Origin: Bordetella ansorpii
Lineage (GTDB): Bacteria > Pseudomonadota > Gammaproteobacteria > Burkholderiales > Burkholderiaceae_B
Direction of reading: 5' to 3'
NCBI RefSeq assembly: GCF_900078315.1
Contig: NZ_FKBS01000029.1
Span: 321,758-385,757, forward strand
DNA: 64,000 nt
The notes under the pieces were generated by a model. The model did no database searches and had not been told where the DNA came from. It saw only the letters and a list, made by a program, of their open reading frames with translations. Shown piece after piece: positions 55,887-64,000 of the stretch (positions within the stretch are counted from its first letter, which is position 1; the number at the start of each line of letters is the position of its first letter). The translations under genes and the position numbers were made by a program.

Positions 55887-56717
55887 ATGGAACGCATCGA
55901 ACATCACGCCAGCTTTGATGGTTGGCAGGACGTTTATCAGCATGAATCCACGACGCTCGGTTGCACGATGAAGGTCGGCGTCTATCTGCCTCCGCAGGCA
56001 CAGCACGGCAAGGTGCCGGTGCTGTACTGGCTTTCAGGCCTCACCTGCACCGAGCAGAACTTCATCACCAAGTCCGCCGTCCAGCGCTACGCGGCCGAAC
56101 ATGGCATTGCCGTCGTCGCGCCCGATAGCAGTGCTCGCGGCGTAGGCGTTGCCGACGACCCTGCCTATGACCTCGGACAGGGGGCGGGTTTCTACGTCAA
56201 CGCCACACAGGAACCCTGGGCTGCGAATCATCGGATGTACGACTACGTCGTGCAGGAACTGCCGACGCTGATTGAGGCCCACTTTCCCGTGACGGCGGAG
56301 CGGGGCATCAGCGGCCATTCCATGGGCGGGCATGGCGCCCTGGTCATCGCCCTGCGCAACCCGGGCCGTTATCGAAGCGTCTCGGCCTTCTCGCCCATCG
56401 TCGCCCCCACCCAGGTTCCCTGGGGGCACAAGGCCTTCGAGGCGTACCTGGGCAGCGATCGGGAAGTGTGGAAGCAGTACGACACCGTGGAGCTGATTCG
56501 CACCGTACAGGAGCGTTTGCCGTTGCTGGTTGATCAGGGCTTGGGCGACGAGTTCCTGGAGAGCCAGCTTCAGCCCGATCTGCTGCGCAAAGCCTGCGAC
56601 GAGACGGGGCACCCGCTCACGTTGAATCTGCGCCCAGGCTACGACCACAGCTTTTACTTCATTGCCAGTTTCATTGGCGAGCATATGGCACACCACGCAT
56701 CGGCGCTGAAACGCTGA
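55887..56717 (+). CDS. fghA: S-formylglutathione hydrolase
   Basis: A 276-residue esterase of the alpha/beta hydrolase fold that splits S-formylglutathione into formate and glutathione, the step after FrmA. The nucleophile is in GISGHSMGGHGALV near residue 148; the acid and His follow in LLVDQGLGDEF and RPGYDHSFYFI. N-terminal IEHHASFDGWQDVYQHESTTLGCTMKVGVYLPP is a family hallmark. Length as in E. coli FrmB. It lies 59 bases after the DUF3422 gene. Confidence 0.95.
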   Translation: MERIEHHASFDGWQDVYQHESTTLGCTMKVGVYLPPQAQHGKVPVLYWLSGLTCTEQNFITKSAVQRYAAEHGIAVVAPDSSARGVGVADDPAYDLGQGAGFYVNATQEPWAANHRMYDYVVQELPTLIEAHFPVTAERGISGHSMGGHGALVIALRNPGRYRSVSAFSPIVAPTQVPWGHKAFEAYLGSDREVWKQYDTVELIRTVQERLPLLVDQGLGDEFLESQLQPDLLRKACDETGHPLTLNLRPGYDHSFYFIASFIGEHMAHHASALKR

Positions 56718-56735
56718 GAGAGATGAGATCAGGTC

Positions 56736-58043
56736 ATGACAAAGACCTCCAAAAACCGACATCACGTCGTCATTATCGGAGCGGGCTTCGGCGGGATCGA
56801 GGTTGCCAACGAGCTTGCTGGTGCCGAGGTCGATGTGACGATCATCGATCGGCGCAATCATCACCTGTTCCAACCCTTGCTTTACCAGGTTGCAGGGGCG
56901 TCACTTTCGACATCCGAGATCGCATGGCCTATTCGCTATCTCTTCCGCAATCGCCCGGAAGTGAACACCTTGATGGCGGAAGTGGAAGGCATCGACCAGG
57001 ACGCGCGTCAGGTCATTCTCAACAATGGCTCACGCCAAACCTACGACACGCTCGTACTCGCGACAGGCGCTACCCATGCCTATTTCGGACACGACGAATG
57101 GGGGGCTTTTGCGCCGGGGTTGAAGACGCTGGAAGATGCCACGACCATTCGGGGCCGAATCCTGGCGGCTTTCGAGGAGGCCGAGCGCACGAGCGATCCT
57201 CAGCAGCGTGCCGCGCTGCAGACGTTCGTCATCATCGGTGGTGGTCCCACCGGGGTTGAATTGGCCGGGACCATCGCCGAGCTTGCACGAGACACGCTGG
57301 CGCGTGACTTCCGCTCTATTGACCCGAGCACGTCCCGGGTTGTACTGATCGAGGCGGGCCCGCGTCTGTTGTCGGTCTTTCCAGAGGATCTTTCGGCCTA
57401 TACGCGCCAGGCACTCGAAAAGCTCGGGGTCGAGGTCGTGCTGGGTACGCCGGTCACCGAATGCTCGGCCGACGGCGTGGTGTATGGCGGCAAGCCCCTT
57501 TCGGCCAAGACCATCGTCTGGGCCGCAGGGGTCCAGGCGTCTCCCGCAGCTCGCTGGTTGGGTGCTGCGTCTGATCGCGCGGGTCGAGTGGTCGTTGGTC
57601 CCGACCTGACGGTGGCAGGTCGCCCGGAGGTCTTCGCCATCGGCGATACCGCCTCGTGCACTATGGCCGACGGGAAGCCCGTACCGGGCATCGCCCCGGC
57701 CGCCAAACAGCAAGGGAAGTACGTCGCCAACCTCATTGGACGGCGTTTGAAAGGCAAGTCCGCTGACGGGCCTTTCAAATACCGGCATCAGGGGAACCTG
57801 GCCACCATCGGCCGCAGCCTGGCCGTGATTGACATGGGGCGGGTTAAGCTGCGTGGTGCCTTTGCGTGGTGGATCTGGAAGCTCGCGCATATCTACTTTC
57901 TGATCGGTACGCGAAATCGTCTCAGCGTCGCTTTGAGCTGGGTATGGAACCACAGCATCGGCTACCGCGGCTCTCGCATCATCATGCATGCGATTGCCGA
58001 CAAAGAGCCCACAGCGTTGGATAAATCCGGCTCTCTGGATTGA
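56736..58043 (+). CDS. Type II NADH:quinone oxidoreductase (NDH-2)
   Basis: A 435-residue peripheral membrane flavoprotein passing electrons from NADH to quinone without pumping protons. FAD site HHVVIIGAGFGGIEVANELAGAEVDVTIIDRRNHHLFQPLLYQVAGASLS; NADH site FVIIGGGPTGVELAGTIAELAR near residue 165; FAIGDTASC and the quinone-region GIAPAAKQQGKYVANLI. A C-terminal amphipathic part (FAWWIWKLAHIYFLIGTRNRLSV) anchors it. In this context it could reoxidise NADH made by aldehyde oxidation; this is an inference. Confidence 0.9.
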   Translation: MTKTSKNRHHVVIIGAGFGGIEVANELAGAEVDVTIIDRRNHHLFQPLLYQVAGASLSTSEIAWPIRYLFRNRPEVNTLMAEVEGIDQDARQVILNNGSRQTYDTLVLATGATHAYFGHDEWGAFAPGLKTLEDATTIRGRILAAFEEAERTSDPQQRAALQTFVIIGGGPTGVELAGTIAELARDTLARDFRSIDPSTSRVVLIEAGPRLLSVFPEDLSAYTRQALEKLGVEVVLGTPVTECSADGVVYGGKPLSAKTIVWAAGVQASPAARWLGAASDRAGRVVVGPDLTVAGRPEVFAIGDTASCTMADGKPVPGIAPAAKQQGKYVANLIGRRLKGKSADGPFKYRHQGNLATIGRSLAVIDMGRVKLRGAFAWWIWKLAHIYFLIGTRNRLSVALSWVWNHSIGYRGSRIIMHAIADKEPTALDKSGSLD

Positions 58044-58094
58044 GGTGCCCACCTTATCGGAACGTCAACTATCAGAAATGCCAGGGAGAGGAAC

Positions 58095-59408
58095 TTGACC
58101 GATCTATTCACGACAAAGCCCAAGCCTCCCTTGGCCGAACTCCTGCGGCCCAAGACGCTGGACGAATTCGTCGGGCAACGGCACTTGCTCGGCCCCGGCA
58201 AGCCGCTGCGTCTCGCGTTCGAGGCGGGCAAGTTGCACTCGTTCATCCTCTGGGGGCCGCCAGGCGTGGGCAAGACCACCCTAGGGCGCCTGGCCGCCAG
58301 TGCGACCGACAGCCGATTCATCGCCATCTCGGCCGTGCTGGCCGGGGTGAAGGACATCCGGCAAGCCATCGACGAGGCCCAGGCCGAACTGGACAACCAT
58401 GGTCGATCGACGGTGCTTTTCGTCGATGAGATCCATCGCTTCAACAAGGCGCAGCAGGATGCCCTGCTGCCCCATGTCGAGTCGGGGCTCCTGACCCTGG
58501 TGGGGGGGACGACCGAGCATCCGGGGTTGGCGGTCAATTCCGCACTGCTCTCGCGCGCGCAGGTCTATACCCTCGAACCGCTGTCCAGCGACGAACTGAA
58601 CCAGCTCTACGAACGCGCACTGCCGCATCTCCAGGGCGTCACGTTGGACGCGGACGCGCTGGACCTGCTAAAGGGCTTTGCCGATGGCGATGGCAGGCGC
58701 TTCCTCAATCTGCTTGAGCAGGTGACGAATGCGGCGTCGGGCGCTGGCAAGACCGTGGTCGATGGCGAGTTCGCCAAGCTGTCCACCAGTCCATCGCTGC
58801 GCAGGTTCGACAAGGGCGGTGACGAGTTCTACTGGCAGCTCTCAGCCTTCCACAAGTCGCTACGGGGCTCCGATCCCGATGCGGCCCTGTATTGGCTGGC
58901 CCGCATCCTCGACGGCAGCGGCGACGTGAGCCAGGTGACCCGCCGCATGGTGGTGATGGCCAGCGAAGACATCGGCAATGCCGACCCGCAGGCGCTGCAA
59001 CTGGCACTCAATGCTGCGCTGGCCTACGACAGGCTGGGCTCGCCCGAAGGCGAGATACCGCTGGCCCAGGCGGTGACTTACCTCGCTCTGGCCCCCAAGT
59101 CGAATGCCGCCTATGCGGCCTGGGATCAGGCCAAGGCATTCGTCAAGCGCAGCGGCTCCCAGCCTGTGCCGCCCCATCTTCGCAATGCGCCGACGAAGCT
59201 GATGAAGCAGATGGGATATCACGAAGGCTACCGCTACGCGCATGATGAGCCCAACGGCTATGCCGCTGGGCAAACCTATTTTCCCGAGGGCGTGGCGCGG
59301 CCGGGCTGGTACCAGCCAGCGGACAGGGGCGTCGAGCGAAGGCTGGGAGAAAGGCTTACTTGGCTGCGCTCGCTCGATGACGCGACGCCGCCAAGCCCGG
59401 ACGCTTGA
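58095..59408 (+). CDS. rarA: Replication-associated recombination protein A (RarA/MgsA)
   Basis: A 437-residue AAA+ clamp-loader-like ATPase acting at stalled replication forks. Motifs: DLFTTKPKPPLAELLRPKTLDEFVGQRHLLG, Walker A WGPPGVGKTTLGRLAA near residues 56-71, Walker B TVLFVDEIHRFNKAQQDALLP, sensor LVGGTTEHPGLAVNSALLSR, and the tetramerisation domain LSAFHKSLRGSDPDAALYWLARIL. TTG start with GAGAGGAA upstream. Chromosomal rarA normally sits near lolA/serS, so this is a mobile extra copy. Confidence 0.92.
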   Translation: MTDLFTTKPKPPLAELLRPKTLDEFVGQRHLLGPGKPLRLAFEAGKLHSFILWGPPGVGKTTLGRLAASATDSRFIAISAVLAGVKDIRQAIDEAQAELDNHGRSTVLFVDEIHRFNKAQQDALLPHVESGLLTLVGGTTEHPGLAVNSALLSRAQVYTLEPLSSDELNQLYERALPHLQGVTLDADALDLLKGFADGDGRRFLNLLEQVTNAASGAGKTVVDGEFAKLSTSPSLRRFDKGGDEFYWQLSAFHKSLRGSDPDAALYWLARILDGSGDVSQVTRRMVVMASEDIGNADPQALQLALNAALAYDRLGSPEGEIPLAQAVTYLALAPKSNAAYAAWDQAKAFVKRSGSQPVPPHLRNAPTKLMKQMGYHEGYRYAHDEPNGYAAGQTYFPEGVARPGWYQPADRGVERRLGERLTWLRSLDDATPPSPDA

Positions 59409-59442
59409 CCGACATCCCCCGAAATTGGCCCATCGCTACTTC

Positions 59443-59491
59443 ACGAACTACAGGATAAGAACATGCCAGACGCTTCTCTCGGTGAATCCTC
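59443..59491 (+). repeat. Shared leader repeat, copy 1 (nhaA-dsbA start)
   Basis: A 49-base stretch covering 20 bases before and the first 10 codons of nhaA-dsbA. It matches 45 of 49 bases of copy 2 at 61334-61382, at the same position relative to the start of the uvrA-like gene. The unit reads ACGAACTACAGGATAAGAAC followed by ATGCCA and ends GGTGAATCCTC. Confidence 0.9.
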
Positions 59492-61328
59492 GGCGAATAT
59501 CAGACGGAGACGAGTTGCCCGCTATCTACGCACTGAGTCTGGGGCTGCGGTGCTGCTGGTGATCGTCACGGTTGTGGCGCTCGTGTGGGCGAACTCGCCG
59601 CTATCCGATGCCTATTTCGAGTTGTGGCACCTGGGCGTCGGGTTCAACTTTGGGCCATTGGGCCTGCACATGGATCTGCATCACTGGGTCAACGACGGCC
59701 TGATGGTCGTCTTCTTCTTCCTGATCGGCCTGGAGGTGCGTCAGGAATTCGCCCACGGGTCGCTCCGGGACCGCAGCCGTGCCCGTCTCGCCCTGATCGC
59801 GGGGGTTGCGGGTGTCGTGCTTCCCGCGCTGGTGTATGTCCTGATCGTGGGGCTGGCCGGAAGTGAGGGCCTGCACGGGTGGGGGGCGGTGGTCGGTACC
59901 GATACGGCGTTCATGCTGGGCACCCTGGCGATCGTCGGCCCGCGGCTATCCGGTCAGTTGCGCGTGTTCCTGCTCACCCTGACCGTGGTCGATGACTTCC
60001 TCGCCGTGTCCATCATCGGCATCGTCTATAGCGAGGAGATCCGGGTCGTCCCGTTGCTGATCGCCCTCGCCAGTCTCGTCGGGTTGTGGTTGCTGGGGCG
60101 CAACCGCCAGTGGCGGGCAACGCCCTATGTGCTGATCGTGATCGTCCTGTGGCTCGCGACCGTGTACTCCGGCATCCATGCCTCCCTCGCCGGGATGGCC
60201 GCGGGGCTGCTGATCCCCGCCTACGCAACGCAACGTCACAAGGTCGTCGCGGCAAGACAGTTGTTCCGTGACTTCTGGCAGTCTCCGAGTGCCGCATCGG
60301 CTCGCGCAGTGGACTGCGGGCTGTCCCAGGGTATCTCGGTGAACGAGCGGCTGCACGAGTTCCTGCGGCTGCCGACAGCGCTGCTGATCGTGCCGGTGTT
60401 CGCCTTGGCGAACGCCGGGGTGGACCTGCGTGGTGGGCTGCTCGCTGAGGCCTTCGGCTCGCCCGTGACCTGGGGCGTCATCGCGGGGCTCGTGCTCGGC
60501 AAGCTCCTGGGCATCGGGCTCATCACTCTCGCCGCGGTCCGCCTCGGCCTGGGGCGCCTGCCGGCGGGTGTCGGAATGGGGAGCGTGTTCGGTGGTGCGG
60601 CACTGTCCGGGATCGGGTTCACCGTGTCGCTGCTCATCATCGGGCTCGCGTTCGGCACGACCTCCGACCTGGGCCGCCAGGCGACGGTCGGCGTGCTCGT
60701 GTCGATGATGCTCGCCACGTTGCTCGGGCGGCTCATATTCAAGGTTGCCGCTCGCAGGTGGGATGAGGAGACCGCCGATCTGCCGATGGTGCTTGAGCCG
60801 CCGGTCGATCCCGAGGTCGATCACATTCGCGGGCCAGAGGACGCGCAGCTCACGCTGGTGGAGTACGTGGACTTCGAGTGCGCGTACTGTGCGCACGCTA
60901 CCGGTTCTTGGGAGGATCTGCGCGCCCACTTCGGGGACGACCTGCGGTATGTGGTGCGCCAGTTGCCGCACCACCCGCATGGGCCGATCGCCGCGCGTGC
61001 GTCCGAGGCGGCATCGAATCAGGGGATGTTCTGGCCGTGGCTGGACTTCGTGTTCACCCGTCAGCACGCGCTGGAGCGCGAGGATCTGATCGGCTACGCC
61101 GTAGAGCTTGGGCTCGACGTCGATCGGTTCATCGCGGATCTCGACAGCCCTGCGGTGATCGAGCGTGTCGAGCGCGACCTCGCCAGTGCGGTCGCCAGCG
61201 GTGCGCATGTCACGCCGACGTTCTTCGTCGAGGGTCGCCGCCTGCGCGGCAGCTACGACGCCCGCACTCTCACCGCAGCGCTCGAAGCCAGCCGCCGCGG
61301 CACCCGAACTCAGGAAGTCCCGTCCTGA
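59463..61328 (+). CDS. nhaA: Na+/H+ antiporter NhaA fused to a DsbA-type thioredoxin domain
   Basis: A 621-residue two-domain protein. Residues 1-430 are NhaA: helices including FFFLIGLEVRQEFAHGSL, and the ion-site pair of aspartates in LTVVDDFLAVSIIG. Residues 450-610 form a DsbA/thioredoxin domain with the redox pair CAYC in LVEYVDFECAYCAHATGSW and a cis-proline region HVTPTFFVEGRRLRGSYD. No linker signal is seen, so the thiol domain follows the last helix. Such fusions are familiar from Actinobacteria, and the codon usage here is more GTG/CTC-rich, suggesting distant transfer. Probable roles are pH/sodium homeostasis plus thiol protection, by inference. Confidence 0.9.
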   Translation: MPDASLGESSANIRRRRVARYLRTESGAAVLLVIVTVVALVWANSPLSDAYFELWHLGVGFNFGPLGLHMDLHHWVNDGLMVVFFFLIGLEVRQEFAHGSLRDRSRARLALIAGVAGVVLPALVYVLIVGLAGSEGLHGWGAVVGTDTAFMLGTLAIVGPRLSGQLRVFLLTLTVVDDFLAVSIIGIVYSEEIRVVPLLIALASLVGLWLLGRNRQWRATPYVLIVIVLWLATVYSGIHASLAGMAAGLLIPAYATQRHKVVAARQLFRDFWQSPSAASARAVDCGLSQGISVNERLHEFLRLPTALLIVPVFALANAGVDLRGGLLAEAFGSPVTWGVIAGLVLGKLLGIGLITLAAVRLGLGRLPAGVGMGSVFGGAALSGIGFTVSLLIIGLAFGTTSDLGRQATVGVLVSMMLATLLGRLIFKVAARRWDEETADLPMVLEPPVDPEVDHIRGPEDAQLTLVEYVDFECAYCAHATGSWEDLRAHFGDDLRYVVRQLPHHPHGPIAARASEAASNQGMFWPWLDFVFTRQHALEREDLIGYAVELGLDVDRFIADLDSPAVIERVERDLASAVASGAHVTPTFFVEGRRLRGSYDARTLTAALEASRRGTRTQEVPS

Positions 61329-61333
61329 GCGGG

Positions 61334-61382
61334 ACGAACTACAGGATAAGAACATGCCAAACAATTCTTTCGGTGAATCCTC
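61334..61382 (+). repeat. Shared leader repeat, copy 2 (uvrA start)
   Basis: Partner of the repeat at 59443-59491. It ends the intergenic region after nhaA-dsbA (starting 6 bases past its stop) and encodes the first residues MPNNSFGESS of the uvrA-like gene, compared with MPDASLGESS in copy 1. The four differences are all within the codons 3-7 region. Confidence 0.9.
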
Positions 61383-64000
61383 TTGTACCGCTGCGGCCAG
61401 CGGCCTCGTGCAGGTGCGTGGCGCCCGCGAGAACAACCTCAAGGAGGTGGACGTCTCCATCCCGCGTAACGCGCTGGTGGTGTTCTCGGGTGTCTCCGGC
61501 TCCGGGAAGTCCTCGCTGGCCTTTGGCACCATCTATGCGGAAGCCCAGCGGCGCTACTTCGAGTCGGTGGCCCCCTATGCGCGGCGACTGATCGACCAGG
61601 CCGGCGTGCCGGACGTCGATGCGATCGACGGCCTGCCGCCGGCGGTGGCGCTGCAACAGCAGCGGGGCTCCAGCAACGCGCGTTCCTCTGTGGGCAGTGT
61701 GACCACCTTGTCCAGCCTGGTGCGGATGATGTATTCGCGCGCCGGCGCCTACCCAGCCAACCAGCCCATGCTGTACGCCGAGGATTTTTCGCCCAACACG
61801 CCGCAGGGAGCGTGCCCGACCTGCCACGGCCTGGGCCATGTGTACGAGGTGACTGAGGCCATCATGGTGCCCAATCCCTCCCTGAGCATCCGCGAGCGGG
61901 CGATCGCCTCCTGGCCCCCCGCCTGGCAAGGCCAGAACCTGCGCGACATCCTGGTCAGCATGGGCTACGACGTTGACCGACCGTGGAAGGACCTGCCGAA
62001 GAAGGATCGCGACTGGATTCTGTTCACCGAGGAAACACCGACGGTGCCGGTGTACGCCGGCTTCACGCCCGCCGATACCCGCGCCGCGCTCAAGCGCAAG
62101 ATGGAGCCGAGTTACATGGGCACCTTCACCGGCGCCCGGCGGTATGTGCTGCACACCTTTGCCAACACCCAGAGCGCGCTGATGAGAAAGCGCGTGTCCC
62201 GGTTCATGGAGGGCAAACCGTGCCCCACCTGCCACGGCAAGCGGCTCAAGTCCGAGGCGCTGTCGGTCACCTTCGCCGGCGTGGACATCGGCGCGTTCAT
62301 GCAGATGCCGCTGGACCAGTTGGCGGCCTTGCTCGAACCCATCGCCCAGGGCGATTTCCGCGCCCATGCAGCGGGGGCGGCTACGGACAAGGAAGCGACC
62401 CGACGCGACCGTGCCGAACGCGCGGCCTCCGGTCGTGCCGTCCATGCGGTATCGCCCGACGTGCGCCGCACCTCGGCGCTATCGGAAGAAAAGCGCCTCG
62501 CCGCGCAGCGCCTGGCCGGTGGCGTGATGGCACGCCTGCGCCAACTGCGTGGGCTGGGCCTGGGCTACCTGACGCTGGACCGGGCCACGCCGACGCTTTC
62601 GGCCGGCGAGTTGCAGCGCCTGCGGCTGGCCACGCAATTGAGTTCCCTGCTGTTCGGTGTCGTGTACGTGCTCGACGAGCCCTCGGCGGGCCTGCACCCC
62701 TCCGACAGCCAGGCCCTATACGACGCGCTCGACCGGCTGCGCGATGCCGGCAACTCGGTGCTCGTGGTGGAGCACGACTTGAACCTGATGCGCCGCGCGC
62801 AATGGCTCGTGGATGTCGGGCCGGATGCTGGGGAGCGTGGCGGCCGCGTGCTCTACAGCGGCGAGCCGGATGGCCTGCGCAAGATTGCCGAATCGCGTAC
62901 TGCACGCTACCTGTTCGATGAGATCCCCGCGCCGGGAAGCCGGGCACGCGAAGCGACCGGCTGGCTGGAGCTGCAAGACATTCACCGCCACAACCTGCAT
63001 GGCGTGAATGCGCGCATTCCGCTGGGCGTGCTGACGGCCGTCACCGGCATCTCCGGCTCGGGCAAGTCCAGCCTCGTCGCGCAGGCCCTGCCGGAGCTGG
63101 TGCTGCTGCACCTGGGCTACGAGCCGGAAGACGATGTAGCCGAAAGCGCCACCAGCGAAGGGCCGGCAGTGATCGAAGCGACCGGCGGCCATCTGGCGGG
63201 CGACGTGGACGCCGTACAGCGTCTGGTGCAGGTGGACCAGAAACCGATCGGGCGCACGCCGCGGTCGAACCTGGCCACCTACACGGGCCTGTTCGACCAT
63301 GTGCGCAAGCTGTTCGCCGCCACGCCCGATGCGCGACGCCGCCGCTACGATGCCGGACGGTTCTCGTTCAACGTCGCCAAGGGGCGCTGCGAGACCTGCG
63401 AGGGCGAGGGCTTCGTCAGCGTGGAACTGCTGTTCATGCCCAGCGTGTACGCGCCGTGCCCGACGTGCCATGGCGCACGCTACAACGAGGCCACGCTGAA
63501 GGTGCAATGGAACGGGCGCAACATCGCCGAGGTGCTGCAGATGACCGTGGACGAAGCCAGCGAATTCTTCGCGGGTGAAGACGCTGTGGCAAGGCCACTG
63601 CAACTGCTGCGCGATATCGGACTGGGCTACCTGCGCCTGGGGCAACCGGCCACCGAGCTTTCCGGTGGCGAGGCGCAGCGTATCAAGCTGGCGACCGAGC
63701 TTCAGCGCAGCCAGCGCGGCCGAAGCCTGTACGTGCTCGACGAGCCGACTACCGGGCTGCATGCGTCAGACGCCGACCGGCTGCTGGTGCAGTTGCAGCG
63801 CCTGGTCGATGCCGGCAATACCGTAGTGATGATCGAACACGATATGCGCGCGGTGGCCCAGGCCGATTGGGTGATCGACGTGGGGCCTGGTGCAGGCGCT
63901 GCCGGCGGCAGCATCGTGGTGGCGGGCTCCCCTCAGCAGGTGGCCCGAACGTCTGGCAGCAGAACCGCTCCGTTCCTTGCACAGGAGTTGGCGCGGGCCG
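61354..64000 (+). CDS. UvrA-like ABC excinuclease subunit, short (UvrA2) type, 3' end outside window
   Basis: About 882 residues are visible. Two ABC ATPase halves: Walker A GVSGSGKSSLAFGTIYAEAQRRYFESV and later GISGSGKSSLVAQALPEL; signatures LSAGELQRLRLA and LSGGEAQRIKLA; Walker B VYVLDEPSAGLHP and LYVLDEPTTGLHASD. Three CxxC zinc motifs are present (CPTCHGLG, CPTCHGKR, CETCEGEG/CPTCHGAR). Between MMYSRAG and YAEDFSPNTPQGACPTCHG only about 10 residues stand where normal UvrA has the about 120-residue UvrB-binding domain, so this is a class II UvrA. Such proteins are tied to DNA-binding-drug or lesion tolerance rather than standard repair. The last residues lie beyond the window. Confidence 0.9.
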   Translation, partial: MPNNSFGESSCTAAASGLVQVRGARENNLKEVDVSIPRNALVVFSGVSGSGKSSLAFGTIYAEAQRRYFESVAPYARRLIDQAGVPDVDAIDGLPPAVALQQQRGSSNARSSVGSVTTLSSLVRMMYSRAGAYPANQPMLYAEDFSPNTPQGACPTCHGLGHVYEVTEAIMVPNPSLSIRERAIASWPPAWQGQNLRDILVSMGYDVDRPWKDLPKKDRDWILFTEETPTVPVYAGFTPADTRAALKRKMEPSYMGTFTGARRYVLHTFANTQSALMRKRVSRFMEGKPCPTCHGKRLKSEALSVTFAGVDIGAFMQMPLDQLAALLEPIAQGDFRAHAAGAATDKEATRRDRAERAASGRAVHAVSPDVRRTSALSEEKRLAAQRLAGGVMARLRQLRGLGLGYLTLDRATPTLSAGELQRLRLATQLSSLLFGVVYVLDEPSAGLHPSDSQALYDALDRLRDAGNSVLVVEHDLNLMRRAQWLVDVGPDAGERGGRVLYSGEPDGLRKIAESRTARYLFDEIPAPGSRAREATGWLELQDIHRHNLHGVNARIPLGVLTAVTGISGSGKSSLVAQALPELVLLHLGYEPEDDVAESATSEGPAVIEATGGHLAGDVDAVQRLVQVDQKPIGRTPRSNLATYTGLFDHVRKLFAATPDARRRRYDAGRFSFNVAKGRCETCEGEGFVSVELLFMPSVYAPCPTCHGARYNEATLKVQWNGRNIAEVLQMTVDEASEFFAGEDAVARPLQLLRDIGLGYLRLGQPATELSGGEAQRIKLATELQRSQRGRSLYVLDEPTTGLHASDADRLLVQLQRLVDAGNTVVMIEHDMRAVAQADWVIDVGPGAGAAGGSIVVAGSPQQVARTSGSRTAPFLAQELARA

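Noticed and set aside
59946-61532. 528-codon minus-strand frame opposite nhaA-dsbA
   Set aside because: A shadow frame rich in Arg, Gln and Asp; the plus strand has the NhaA and DsbA motifs.

Overview
The window joins two kinds of DNA. Positions 1 to about 19,350 are GC-rich chromosomal backbone of a betaproteobacterium. The gene order (sodB and xseA facing exbB-exbD-lpxK-Trm112-kdsB-adk-SDR-murJ) and the protein sequences fit Alcaligenaceae, most likely Achromobacter or Bordetella; this assignment rests on recalled synteny, not on a search. This part carries the end of a PotABCD-type ABC importer operon joined to a hydantoinase/oxoprolinase pair, a 3-oxoadipyl-CoA thiolase, a ClC channel, an Fe superoxide dismutase, exonuclease VII large subunit, an ExbB/ExbD pair and the LPS and nucleotide genes lpxK, kdsB and adk.

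From about 19,350 to the right edge the window looks like one end of a conjugative element with a Tn4371-type trb mating-pair-formation operon. The order read on the minus strand is traG, a CopG-like gene, trbB, trbC, trbD, trbE, trbJ, a trbK-like lipoprotein gene, trbL, trbF, trbG, trbI and a DUF2274 gene, mostly with 4-base stop/start overlaps. No integrase, relaxase or second end is in view. At the chromosomal junction a two-gene SIR2-HerA cassette (a known anti-phage type) lies between the intact DUF2274 gene and a decayed DUF2274-like relic. Upstream of traG lie a second small lipoprotein gene and its translationally coupled LysR regulator, with a terminator between them and traG.

From 36.5 to 46 kb the cargo is a set of redox and aldehyde enzymes: an AcuI/YhdH-type reductase divergent from an aldehyde dehydrogenase, an Old Yellow Enzyme, a luciferase-like monooxygenase, and two quinone-oxidoreductase-like enzymes divergent from an HxlR regulator. 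Inside it is a dye-decolourising peroxidase gene that has been split and frameshifted. From 46 to 52.4 kb is a scrap zone: a truncated LysR gene, a LysR paralogue of the traG-side regulator, two IS3-family elements, fragments of two other transposases, a glutathione-independent formaldehyde dehydrogenase, and the tails of two truncated genes.

From 52.4 kb to the end is a co-oriented array: frmR, frmA (glutathione-dependent formaldehyde dehydrogenase), a VOC protein, a frameshifted DUF3422 gene, fghA, a type II NADH dehydrogenase, rarA, an NhaA-DsbA fusion and a short-type UvrA that runs off the window. Together they read as an aldehyde/electrophile detoxification and damage-tolerance island: formaldehyde is sensed and oxidised through glutathione, NADH is reoxidised, and replication-fork, pH/thiol and DNA-lesion functions follow. 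The joint function of the last four genes is inference. The strongest odd signals are the 49-base leader shared by the nhaA-dsbA and uvrA genes, the split peroxidase gene, the SIR2-HerA insertion at the element end, the paralogous exclusion-type lipoproteins, and a DnaA-box pair between xseA and exbB.
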